The position numbers and the translations under genes are program-made. From contig CAJYJW010000343.1 in the NCBI GenBank assembly GCA_913775025.1, forward strand, positions 1-57,738: a stretch of DNA of 57,738 nucleotides, read 5' to 3'. Positions 6,672 to 13,667 of the stretch are shown here, piece by piece (the first letter of the stretch is position 1; every line of letters begins with the position of its first letter). This DNA is from an uncultured Sphingomonas sp. Lineage in GTDB: Bacteria > Pseudomonadota > Alphaproteobacteria > Sphingomonadales > Sphingomonadaceae. The notes beneath the pieces were generated by a model. It had not been told where the DNA came from, ran no database searches, and saw nothing but the letters and a program-made list of their open reading frames with translations.

Positions 6672-7340
6672 ATGAACGCATTATCTAATGTGCAGTCGGG
6701 CGGCGCGGTCGCGACGCAGGATGGATACGATCCGTTCGCGGCATATGGCGCGGAGGCTGCCTCAGGCAGCGGGGACTTTCTCAAATTCTCGAAGGGCGAG
6801 TGGCTGCTGGGTCAGAACAATGAGGAGCAGCCGCTAGGCCGCCGCCTCGTTGCCAACATGAGCGAGCTGTCGATCGGCTGGATCCGCTGGAAGGACGGCA
6901 AGCCGGCCGAACGTCGGATGGGCTTCCTGTCGCAGGGTTTCCGGCCGGAGGCGCGCGATGCGCTTGGCCATACCGACGAGGCGCTGTGGGATACGGACAA
7001 CGACGGCAAGCCGCAGGATCCTTGGACCGCGACGAACGAGCTTCCGCTGGCGGATCCTGAAACCGGCGAGCAGATGACCTTCGCCGCATCTTCCAAGGGC
7101 GGCATCGGCGGCATCGGCAACCTCTGCAAGGCCTACGGCAAGGAATACCGCCTGCAGGGTGACAAGGTGCCGGTGATCGAGCTTCGCCGGGATAGCTACA
7201 TGCACCCGGTCTACAAGAAGCTCTACGTGCCCGTCCTGCCGATCGTCGCGTGGGTCGAGAACGGCTCGGTCCCCGCGCCCGCTCCCGCCGAGGAGAAGCC
7301 GGCAGCCAGTTCGACTGCCGGCCAGACCACCCGCTTCTGA
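6672..7340 (+). CDS. Phage early protein, possible ssDNA-binding or recombination partner (222 aa)
   Basis: A 222-residue protein with AAGGACAAG before ATG 6672. The body (residues about 25-190) is a single compact domain with many aromatic and charged residues. The tail (about 195-222) is proline/alanine-rich and ends TTRF. A folded domain plus disordered tail, encoded between an exonuclease and a primase-helicase, suits a single-strand binding or annealing protein. No OB-fold or RecT motif is recognised, so this is inference from context. A strong hairpin follows. Confidence 0.55.
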   Translation: MNALSNVQSGGAVATQDGYDPFAAYGAEAASGSGDFLKFSKGEWLLGQNNEEQPLGRRLVANMSELSIGWIRWKDGKPAERRMGFLSQGFRPEARDALGHTDEALWDTDNDGKPQDPWTATNELPLADPETGEQMTFAASSKGGIGGIGNLCKAYGKEYRLQGDKVPVIELRRDSYMHPVYKKLYVPVLPIVAWVENGSVPAPAPAEEKPAASSTAGQTTRF

Positions 7341-7350
7341 CGAATGACCA

Positions 7351-7383
7351 GATAGCCCCGTCGCTGCGAACGGCGGGGCTATC
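7351..7383. terminator. Strong hairpin between the recombination and primase genes
   Basis: A 13-base stem (7351-7363 with 7371-7383, one G-T pair) closes a seven-base loop. There is no T-run after it, so it may be an attenuator, an RNA-stability element or a weak terminator before the primase-helicase gene at 7405. Confidence 0.55.
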
Positions 7384-7404
7384 GCTCCACACCGGGAAGA
7401 GCCG

Positions 7405-9990
7405 ATGCGAGACAAGGACTATCAGATCGCCGGCGACTTTCTCGCGCGATTCTTTGGCGAGACCGAGCAGGCGATCGAGCTGCGCGCCTGCCCCAATATC
7501 AAGGGCACGCCCGGCGCGCAGTCCATGATGACGCGCGACACGGCCGAGATTGCCTCCTTCTGCCGGCGCAAGGACGAGCCCGGCATGGGCCTCTATTTCG
7601 GCGTCTGCACCCGACGCAACGGCGTCACCAGCGGCACCGCGGCGAACGTCGTCGAGTGTCCCGCCTTATGGGTCGATATCGACTGCGCCAAGCAGGGCAT
7701 TGCCGGCGCCGATGCGCGCGCTGCGCTGGAATTCCTGCCGCATCCGCCGACAGTGATCGTCAACAGCGGCGGCGGGCTGCACGCCTATTGGATCCTGGAG
7801 CAGGCGGTCGATGTATCGCCCGGGCAGCCCGGCGTGCAGCGCATCACGGCGGCGCTTCGCAAGCTGGCCATGATCCTCGCCGGAGACATGCAGTGCGCCG
7901 AGGTGGCCCGCATCCTGCGCCTACCCGGCACCATGAACAGCAAGGATGCCACGCGCGCCCTCTATGGCGGCGAGCCGGCCGTGTGCGCCGTGCTCACAGA
8001 CACGGGCGCGGTGCACGACATGGACGAGCTATGCGAGTGGCTGGAAGGCCAGCGCACGGTGCTGGAGGGCAAGGTGGCCGCCCCCCGCCCGGTCAAGGAG
8101 GATGACCCGTTCGTCAGCTATGCGCGCGCCGCCGGTTACGAGCCGGCGATCGATATCGATGCCGAGCTGGCCGCCATGAATTATGGCGAAGGGCATAACG
8201 GCATCCACCCGACGCAGCTTCGCGTGTCCATGTCGATGATCGCTCGCGGTTATGACGAAGAGGCGATCGTCGAGCGCCTGCTGGCTGCGACCGAGAAGGC
8301 CGCGCCCGGCGATCAACGGTGGAATTGGGCATCGGAGGAACGGGCGATCCGAAAGATGATCGCCACGGGCCGCCAGAAGGTCGAGGAACGGCAAGACAGG
8401 CCCGCGCCCCCCGCCCCGCCTGCATCCAGCGGGCCTGCCGCCGTGGCGGTCGTACATGACATGGCTGAGGCGCGCGCAAAGCGTGAGAAGCCCAAGGCCG
8501 CTCCGAAAGACAGGATCGACGAGATCAGCCTGCTGGGCTCGACCGTCCTCAGCGTGTGGCAGGACAGGCACGGCCCGGTCATGCACAGCGCCGGCACGTC
8601 CTACAGCTACGAGGGGGGCGTCTGGAGCGTCTGGGACGAACGCTCCGAGCAGGCGCTGCGAGTCATGATGCAGGAGGCCTGCGAGCGGCTGAACATGCCG
8701 CCCAAGACCTCGCTGATCAATGCAGCGATCCTCTACGTGATGAACCGGCCGTCACTGCTGATGCGTGACGTGGAATTCGATCGCCACGGCCTGATCGTCG
8801 CGGAGGATGGCACGATCGATGGCGGCACCGGCGTGACCGGACCTCACTCGCCCGATCATCACGCCATGTTCAAGGTCGGCGCCTCGATTGAAGGCTCCCG
8901 CGCCTGCCCCGCCTGGCTACAGTTCCTCACGGACAGCTTTGCCGACAAGGATCCGGCCGAAGTGCCCGAGATCATCCGCACGCTGCAGGAATGGTTCGGC
9001 GCGTCGCTGATCCCGAACAAGAGCCGCGACCTGTCCAAGGGTCTATTCGCTTGGGGCGGCAGCCGCACCGGCAAGACGCAGCTCTCCGAGGTCATGCGCG
9101 CGCTGCTCGGGCGCGGACAAACGAGCGCGGCCGCCGCCGGCGACATCGGCAAGGACTTCGGTTTACAGACCTTTCTCGGCAAGCGCGGGTGGATCGCGGA
9201 CGACGCGATCGGTCAGGACGAATTTCTCGACGCGGAGCGATACAAAAAGATCGTCACCGCCGAGGAGACCGAGGTCACCCGCAAGAACAAGACGCCGGTG
9301 CAGGTGCGGTTCGGCTTCCCGGTGCTGCTGACAGCCAACCACCTCCCCAAGGTCAAGGATCAGTCGGATGCGGTCTACAACCGCTCGCTGGTGCTGCCCA
9401 TGACCAACGTCAGGCCGGAGAGCGCGCCGACGCCTGCCGGCTATCCATCCATCTCCGCCAAGATCATTGCAGAGGAGCTGACAGGCGTCCTGTGGTGGGC
9501 CGTGGAGGGCTGGCAGCGGCTATCCGCCCGGGGGATGTTCACGCCCCCGCCCTGCATGACGCGCGCCGTCACGGAGATGCAGGACAACAACAATCCGATC
9601 GGTTCGTGGCTCAAGGAATGCGTCGTCGAGTGCGCGACGTACAAGGTCGCCAACGCGGATCTCTATTCCTCGTTCGCTGGCTGGCACTTCCTTGAGAACG
9701 GGGACAGCAAATTCCTGCCCTCACAGAACAAATTCATCCGTCGCCTGCGCGAGATGCTGCCGAATGTCGGCAAGCAGACGGGCGCCAAGACCCGCAACAC
9801 CACCGGCCTGATGCTTAATGCCGAGGGACTGGAATACTGGTCTGCCAATGGCGCTCGCGATAGCCTGAACGCGCCCAAGCCGGCCTCGCTGGATCAGTAT
9901 GCGGTCAACCAAGGGTATACCGAAGAGAAGGCTGAACGCGCCGCTGTGGCACACGAAACGGCTCGCCAGAACCGGGAGCCACGGTTTTGA
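7405..9990 (+). CDS. Phage primase-helicase (SF3-type helicase with N-terminal primase-like domain)
   Basis: An 861-residue protein. The N-terminal part carries primase-like motifs: LWVDIDC (Asp91, Asp93), SGGGLHAYW (121-129) and RLPGTMNSK (172-180), the arrangement of archaeo-eukaryotic-type primase domains in phages and plasmids. After a linker rich in proline and alanine (about 330-355), the C-terminal half is a superfamily-3-like helicase: Walker A GGSRTGKTQ (about 551-559), an acidic Walker B region in GWIADDAIG (about 597-605), and PVLLTANHLP (about 639-648) as sensor/motif C. It should open the origin and prime replication. The iteron cluster starts ten bases after its stop, so the initiator and its probable origin lie side by side. 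Confidence 0.85.
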   Translation: MRDKDYQIAGDFLARFFGETEQAIELRACPNIKGTPGAQSMMTRDTAEIASFCRRKDEPGMGLYFGVCTRRNGVTSGTAANVVECPALWVDIDCAKQGIAGADARAALEFLPHPPTVIVNSGGGLHAYWILEQAVDVSPGQPGVQRITAALRKLAMILAGDMQCAEVARILRLPGTMNSKDATRALYGGEPAVCAVLTDTGAVHDMDELCEWLEGQRTVLEGKVAAPRPVKEDDPFVSYARAAGYEPAIDIDAELAAMNYGEGHNGIHPTQLRVSMSMIARGYDEEAIVERLLAATEKAAPGDQRWNWASEERAIRKMIATGRQKVEERQDRPAPPAPPASSGPAAVAVVHDMAEARAKREKPKAAPKDRIDEISLLGSTVLSVWQDRHGPVMHSAGTSYSYEGGVWSVWDERSEQALRVMMQEACERLNMPPKTSLINAAILYVMNRPSLLMRDVEFDRHGLIVAEDGTIDGGTGVTGPHSPDHHAMFKVGASIEGSRACPAWLQFLTDSFADKDPAEVPEIIRTLQEWFGASLIPNKSRDLSKGLFAWGGSRTGKTQLSEVMRALLGRGQTSAAAAGDIGKDFGLQTFLGKRGWIADDAIGQDEFLDAERYKKIVTAEETEVTRKNKTPVQVRFGFPVLLTANHLPKVKDQSDAVYNRSLVLPMTNVRPESAPTPAGYPSISAKIIAEELTGVLWWAVEGWQRLSARGMFTPPPCMTRAVTEMQDNNNPIGSWLKECVVECATYKVANADLYSSFAGWHFLENGDSKFLPSQNKFIRRLREMLPNVGKQTGAKTRNTTGLMLNAEGLEYWSANGARDSLNAPKPASLDQYAVNQGYTEEKAERAAVAHETARQNREPRF

Positions 9991-10000
9991 GCCGGCTAGA

Positions 10001-10309
10001 GTGCAAGACGCTTTGGCGATTTTGTGCTGCGACGAAAGCGTCTTGCACTGTCTTTCAAAGCGTCTTGCACTTCGTACTCGGGCCAAAGGTGCAAGACGCT
10101 TTCTCGAGTGCAAGACGCTTTGCAAGACGCTTTTGGGCGCGCTTTTCCGAAAGCGTCTTGCACTATTTCCCAATGAAATCAGAACCTTATCTCTTCTGCA
10201 AGACGCTTAGACGCTTTTCCTCTTATAAAAGGGATACATACATGCGCACGCGCACATGCGCCCATGTGGGACCAACTAACCTCGTCGCTGGCGGAAAAGC
10301 GTCTTGCAC
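10001..10309. repeat. Iteron cluster, probable phage replication origin
   Basis: The 14-mer GTGCAAGACGCTTT occurs seven times in full: plus strand at 10001, 10089 and 10108; minus strand at 10035-10048, 10057-10070, 10150-10163 and 10296-10309. Two shortened copies sit at 10121-10133 and 10197-10208, and a further AGACGCTTTT at 10209-10218. The section 10165-10240 is clearly A/T-rich for this genome. The cluster occupies the 334-base gene-free gap after the primase-helicase gene. Direct and inverted iterons beside an A/T-rich tract are what phage and plasmid origins look like; a regulator-binding region is the alternative. Confidence 0.75.
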
Positions 10310-10324
10310 TGTCGGAGGCGGTCG

Positions 10325-10813
10325 ATGAGCCCGGCGCAGAAGGACGCGGCGCTTGTCGCGGATTGTCTCGCACTGGTGGCGCCGGCTGAGGCGGCGTTCC
10401 GCTCGCGGTGGCGACTTGGCACGCTTCAGCGGATCGACCCTGATCTCCATCAACTGCTGCTGGAGCAGATCGACCTGTACGATGTGGCGCTGCTGACGGT
10501 CAGCGACCATCGCGAGGTGCGCAAGCAGTCGGAGGCGATGGTGAGGGGCTGGCGTGCCGCCTGTGCCCGCTTGGAGGCCCCTTTGCAGCCCGACGACGCC
10601 TACCTGGTGGGTTATGACCCCCACAAGGGCTTGCGCGTCGTCATAAGTGATCAGGCGGCGTCCGTGGCCCGGGTGCAAAACAGCAAGCCGGGCGAACGCG
10701 TGATGATCGTCACTCCTGATGAGGTCGCGCGCATGATGACGGCTTGGTCGATCGTCGCCGACACCAAGGCGCTGTTTCCGAATGCCGAGGTGGTCTCGGT
10801 CACACCGGCATGA
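10325..10813 (+). CDS. Phage protein of unknown function after the origin (162 aa)
   Basis: Start ATG 10325 follows GGAGGCGG and a last iteron that ends 15 bases earlier. The 162-residue product is helical in its first 90 residues (CLALVAPAEAAFRSRW, LLLEQIDLYDVALL) with a compact C-terminal part. No family is recognised. Its expression may be affected by whatever binds the iterons, since one lies in its leader. Confidence 0.6.
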   Translation: MSPAQKDAALVADCLALVAPAEAAFRSRWRLGTLQRIDPDLHQLLLEQIDLYDVALLTVSDHREVRKQSEAMVRGWRAACARLEAPLQPDDAYLVGYDPHKGLRVVISDQAASVARVQNSKPGERVMIVTPDEVARMMTAWSIVADTKALFPNAEVVSVTPA

Positions 10814-10869
10814 CCAACCGCGCGCGCCACCGGATCGTGCTGCCACATACCACCAGCGGGGATGAATGA
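10810..10869 (+). CDS. Possible leader-type mini-gene (19 aa)
   Basis: ATG 10810 overlaps the stop of the preceding gene and the frame closes at TGA 10867-10869, which overlaps the ATG (10866) of the next gene. The 19-residue peptide would be MTNRARHRIVLPHTTSGDE. Overlaps at both ends suggest it may simply couple translation between its neighbours. Too short to be sure. Confidence 0.3.
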   Translation: MTNRARHRIVLPHTTSGDE

Positions 10870-11171
10870 GGATGAGGAAGGGGACGCGTCGACCTTATCG
10901 GCAGGAGCCTGACGACTTCGAAGAGCTGTTCATTCTCTATGGCTCTAATGCGCTGGAAAAAATGCTGCCCGCCCATTGGAGGAGCGTCCGTCGGTGGGTG
11001 GACGCGCATGGAGGCGATGAGCTTGTGTTCCGCCGTATCAGGCGGTGCCACCTATCAGGGCAGACCCATACGGTCGGCCGTATTCTCGGACAGCTCAGGC
11101 GGCAGGGCAAAATTGCTTTGGTTGCGCGCGCCGAAGCAGACATGTTGGCGGTAGTCCCCGAAGGCCGCTGA
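10866..11171 (+). CDS. Putative DNA-binding phage regulator before the late genes (101 aa)
   Basis: A 101-residue basic, mainly helical protein. The segment ILYGSNALEKMLPAHWRSV followed by RRWVDAHGG reads as a plausible helix-turn-helix. Its place, last in the early block and just before the terminase genes, is where many phages keep the late-gene activator (Q-like antiterminators or ArpU-like proteins). No clear family match; the regulatory role is inferred from location. Confidence 0.5.
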   Translation: MRMRKGTRRPYRQEPDDFEELFILYGSNALEKMLPAHWRSVRRWVDAHGGDELVFRRIRRCHLSGQTHTVGRILGQLRRQGKIALVARAEADMLAVVPEGR

Positions 11172-11200
11172 TAAATTCTTTTATCTCCCGGAGACACAGC

Positions 11201-11428
11201 ATGAACGAGCCGATGTGCATGAAGCCGCGAGAGGCGGCGACGGCGTTGGGTATCTCCCGCGCCACCCTCTGTAACTGGATGGCTCAAGGCCGGATCGCAA
11301 CGTCCCGTGTCGGTGGCCGGCGACTGGTGCCTACGCAAGAGGTGCGCCGCCTCGCTGGCGTAGCCACGTGTTCCGCCGCGGCGGTTCACACATTGGCGCT
11401 AGTCCCACCAGACGAGACGGGGGAGTGA
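11201..11428 (+). CDS. MerR/excisionase-type helix-turn-helix protein (75 aa)
   Basis: The start ATG 11201 follows CCCGGAGACAC. Residues 8-52 form a typical HTH_17/MerR-like DNA-binding unit: MKPREAATALGISRATLCNW, then RIATSRVGGRRLVPTQEVRRL, with recognition helix and wing. Such proteins serve as excisionases or small transcription factors. Standing directly before the terminase genes, a late-gene control role is as likely as excision. Its last codons carry the first copy of the repeated late element (11388-11406), so its C-terminus is partly dictated by that site. Confidence 0.7.
   Translation: MNEPMCMKPREAATALGISRATLCNWMAQGRIATSRVGGRRLVPTQEVRRLAGVATCSAAAVHTLALVPPDETGE
11388..11406 (+). promoter_or_regulatory. 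Repeated late-block element, copy 1 (before terminase)
   Basis: ACACATTGGCGCTAGTCCC, ending 28 bases before the terminase small-subunit start at 11434. Three further copies stand at 16483, 23568 and 31581, each before the first gene of a late block. A phage-specific promoter or binding site is inferred. Confidence 0.65.
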
Positions 11429-11433
11429 GCCTT

Positions 11434-11802
11434 ATGCCCGCAGGCCGCCCCAGCAAATACGATCCGAGCTACTGCCAAGAACTTGTCGACCACATGGCGA
11501 CGGGTGCGAGTGCCACGTCCTTCGCCGCTGAGATCGACGTAGACCGTTCTACGCTGACGGAATGGGCGGACAAGCATCCGGAATTTTCCCTAGCGCTATC
11601 GCGGGGAAAGGCGAAATGCGCCGCGTGGTGGGAGAAGATGGGGCGTTCATCTGCGTCCAACGGAACCGGTAACGCGACGATGATCGTGTTCGGCCTGAAA
11701 AACATGTCCGACGATTGGCGCGACAAGACAGAGACGCAGCACTCCGGCGAAGTCGCCGTGACTAGTGTGACGCGGACCATCGTCGATCCGCGAGAGCCGT
11801 GA
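11434..11802 (+). CDS. terS: Terminase small subunit
   Basis: A 122-residue protein starting MPAGRPSKYDPSYCQELVDH. The first 70 residues carry a helix-turn-helix (GASATSFAAEIDVDRSTLTEW) as in DNA-recognising small terminase subunits of the Terminase_5/phage-terS type. The rest should be the oligomerisation and large-subunit contact region (WWEKMGRSSASNGTGNATMI). It recognises the packaging site and hands DNA to the large subunit, whose start shares one base with its stop. Confidence 0.8.
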   Translation: MPAGRPSKYDPSYCQELVDHMATGASATSFAAEIDVDRSTLTEWADKHPEFSLALSRGKAKCAAWWEKMGRSSASNGTGNATMIVFGLKNMSDDWRDKTETQHSGEVAVTSVTRTIVDPREP

Positions 11803-13094
11803 TGCCCGCCGCCGCCCGCCACATCGAGATCCCGACCGCCCGCGCTTTCCTGCCGCTGCTGGCCCCGGCGCGCTACAAGGGGGCGTGGGGTGGACGTGGC
11901 TCGGGCAAGAGCCATTTCTTTGCCGAGAAGCTGATCGACGATTGCCTGTACGAGCGCGGCATGACGGCGGTGTGTATCCGCGAGGTTCAGAAGACGCTCA
12001 AGACATCCTCCAAGCTGCTGATCGAGAACAAGCTCCAGCAGCTCGGCCTTGGCGAGCGCGACGGGTTCAAGGTGTTCCGCGAGGTGATCCAGACGCCGGG
12101 CGACGGGCAGATCATTTTCCAGGGCATGCAGGATCACACCGCCGAGAGCATCAAGTCGCTGGAGGGATTCAAGCGGGCGTGGTGCGAGGAGGCGCAGACC
12201 ATCAGCGCGAACAGCCTCATGCTGCTGCGTCCGACGATCCGTGCGCCGGGGTCGGAACTGTGGTTTTCGTGGAACGCGCGCCGCAAGACGGATCCGGTGG
12301 ACTTGATGCTGCGCGGCGCGGAGATCCCGACCGGAGCCGTGGTGGTGGAGGCGAACTGGCGCGATAACCCGTGGTTCACGGACGAGCTGGAGCAGGAGCG
12401 CCAGGACTGCATGCGCGCCGAGGCCGATCAGTACGGCCACATCTGGGAAGGCGAGTATCTGACGGTCGCGGCCGGCGCCTACTTCGCCAAGCAGCTTGCA
12501 CAGGCGCGCGCCGAACGCCGCATCGGCAAGGTGGCGGCGGATCCGCTGATGACGCTCCGGGCGGTATGGGACATCGGGGGCACGGGCGCAAAGGCGGATG
12601 CTACCGCAATCTGGATCGTTCAGTATGTCGGGCGGGAGATTCGCTTTCTCGACTATTACGAGGCGGTCGGGCAGCCGCTCGCCACGCATGTCGGCTGGCT
12701 GCGTGATAATGGCTACGGCAAGGCGCTGTGCGTCCTGCCGCATGATGGCGCGCAACACGACAAGATCCAGCAGACAACCTATGAAGGTGCGCTGCGTGAG
12801 GCGGGGTTCGAGGTGCGGGTGGTGCGCAACCAGGGCGCCGGCGCTGCCAATGCCCGCATCGAGGCGGCCCGCCGTCTTTTCCCTTCCATGCACTTCGACG
12901 AGGAGAAATGCTCAGGCGGGCTGGAGGCGATCGGCTGGTATCACGAGAAGCGCGACACCGATCGCAACATCGGCTTGGGGCCGGAGCATGATTGGTCCAG
13001 CCATGGCGCCGATGCCTTCGGGCTGGTGGCCGTCGCGCATGAGCCTCCGCAAGCTGCGCGGAAGATCGTTTACAATACTCGGGGCGTCGTCTGA
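11802..13094 (+). CDS. terL: Terminase large subunit (PBSX-type)
   Basis: A 430-residue packaging motor. The ATPase domain shows Walker A GGRGSGKS (residues 30-37) and a Walker B region RAWCEEAQT (about 125-133). The C-terminal RNase H-like nuclease shows the first acidic residue in WDIGGTGAKADATAIW (about 249-264) and a late Asp in SHGADAFGLV. Sequence and length fit the PBSX/TIGR01547 group. GTG 11799 is an alternative start; ATG 11802 keeps the TGATG coupling seen throughout. Confidence 0.93.
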   Translation: MPAAARHIEIPTARAFLPLLAPARYKGAWGGRGSGKSHFFAEKLIDDCLYERGMTAVCIREVQKTLKTSSKLLIENKLQQLGLGERDGFKVFREVIQTPGDGQIIFQGMQDHTAESIKSLEGFKRAWCEEAQTISANSLMLLRPTIRAPGSELWFSWNARRKTDPVDLMLRGAEIPTGAVVVEANWRDNPWFTDELEQERQDCMRAEADQYGHIWEGEYLTVAAGAYFAKQLAQARAERRIGKVAADPLMTLRAVWDIGGTGAKADATAIWIVQYVGREIRFLDYYEAVGQPLATHVGWLRDNGYGKALCVLPHDGAQHDKIQQTTYEGALREAGFEVRVVRNQGAGAANARIEAARRLFPSMHFDEEKCSGGLEAIGWYHEKRDTDRNIGLGPEHDWSSHGADAFGLVAVAHEPPQAARKIVYNTRGVV

Positions 13095-13249
13095 TGCCCG
13101 TTCAGATAGCCACCCCGCTCCTTTCACAGCCGACCCGGCCGGCGGCTGCAATGGGCATCCAGCGTCACGCGTCAACAGCGTGCGGGGACAGGCTGTGCAT
13201 GGGAGCGCTGATGGATGCCAACGGCCGAATTAATTCGAGGATCCTGTGA
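13094..13249 (+). CDS. Small phage protein between terminase and portal (51 aa)
   Basis: ATG 13094 shares a base with the terL stop, and the TGA at 13247-13249 shares a base with the next ATG. The 51-residue product begins MPVQIATPLLSQPTRPAAAM. No motif is recognised; support comes only from perfect coupling at both ends. Confidence 0.45.
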   Translation: MPVQIATPLLSQPTRPAAAMGIQRHASTACGDRLCMGALMDANGRINSRIL

Positions 13250-13470
13250 TGGCCGACGAACCCGAAACCCCCGCCGACGCGCAAGAGCCGGCACCCCCTC
13301 CCGAGCCCGACGCCACCCTCTCGCTGACGGCGGAATTGCTGGCCGGTGTGTGGACGCTCTACGCCCTCCCCGCGAACGGTGAGCGGCAGGCGCTCGGGGC
13401 GGGCCCGTCCGGGTCGGGCATCATGTTCCCGGTCAAGCTGCTGGACCGTCTTGTAAGTGAGCCGAGCTGA
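13249..13470 (+). CDS. Small phage protein, unknown (73 aa)
   Basis: A 73-residue protein with an acidic, proline-rich first third (PETPADAQEPAPPPEPD) and a folded end (LSLTAELLAGVWTLYALP). It is coupled to both neighbours by TGATG. Unknown function in the packaging/portal block. Confidence 0.5.
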   Translation: MADEPETPADAQEPAPPPEPDATLSLTAELLAGVWTLYALPANGERQALGAGPSGSGIMFPVKLLDRLVSEPS

Positions 13471-13667
13471 TGGTGAATGATCACATACTGGCCTTGATGG
13501 CCCAATATACCGCAGAAGCCGACGAGGCGGTACGGGATGCTCAACTGCTAGATGCGGAGGCCGCCATCATCGAGGCGCGTGCTGCCGGTTGCCGAGAGCA
13601 TGCCCAATTCCTGAGGGATTGCGTGGAAAAACTCCAGAGCGTGCTCCTGTATCAGGACGAACGCTGA
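13470..13667 (+). CDS. Small helical phage protein before the portal gene (65 aa)
   Basis: A 65-residue all-helical, acidic protein (ALMAQYTAEADEAVRDAQLL, then FLRDCVEKLQSVLL), likely a short coiled coil. Start and stop overlap the neighbouring genes. Unknown function. Confidence 0.5.
   Translation: MVNDHILALMAQYTAEADEAVRDAQLLDAEAAIIEARAAGCREHAQFLRDCVEKLQSVLLYQDER

Noticed and set aside
10001-10309. CRISPR array
   Set aside because: Repeats are only 14 bases, occur in both orientations and have spacings from a few bases to over 100, unlike regular repeat-spacer units.
9721-10328. Several open frames across the iteron region on both strands
   Set aside because: Their sequences consist largely of translated repeats (CKTL, ARRF) and they overlap the end of the primase-helicase gene.
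11388-11406. Late element as a sigma-54 promoter
   Set aside because: TTGGCGC resembles a -24 box, but none of the four copies has the required GC/TTGC box at -12.
11469-12893. 474-codon open frame on the minus strand
   Set aside because: It lies entirely over terS/terL, which have clear motifs. The translation is an arginine/leucine/histidine-rich shadow typical of the opposite strand of high-GC genes.
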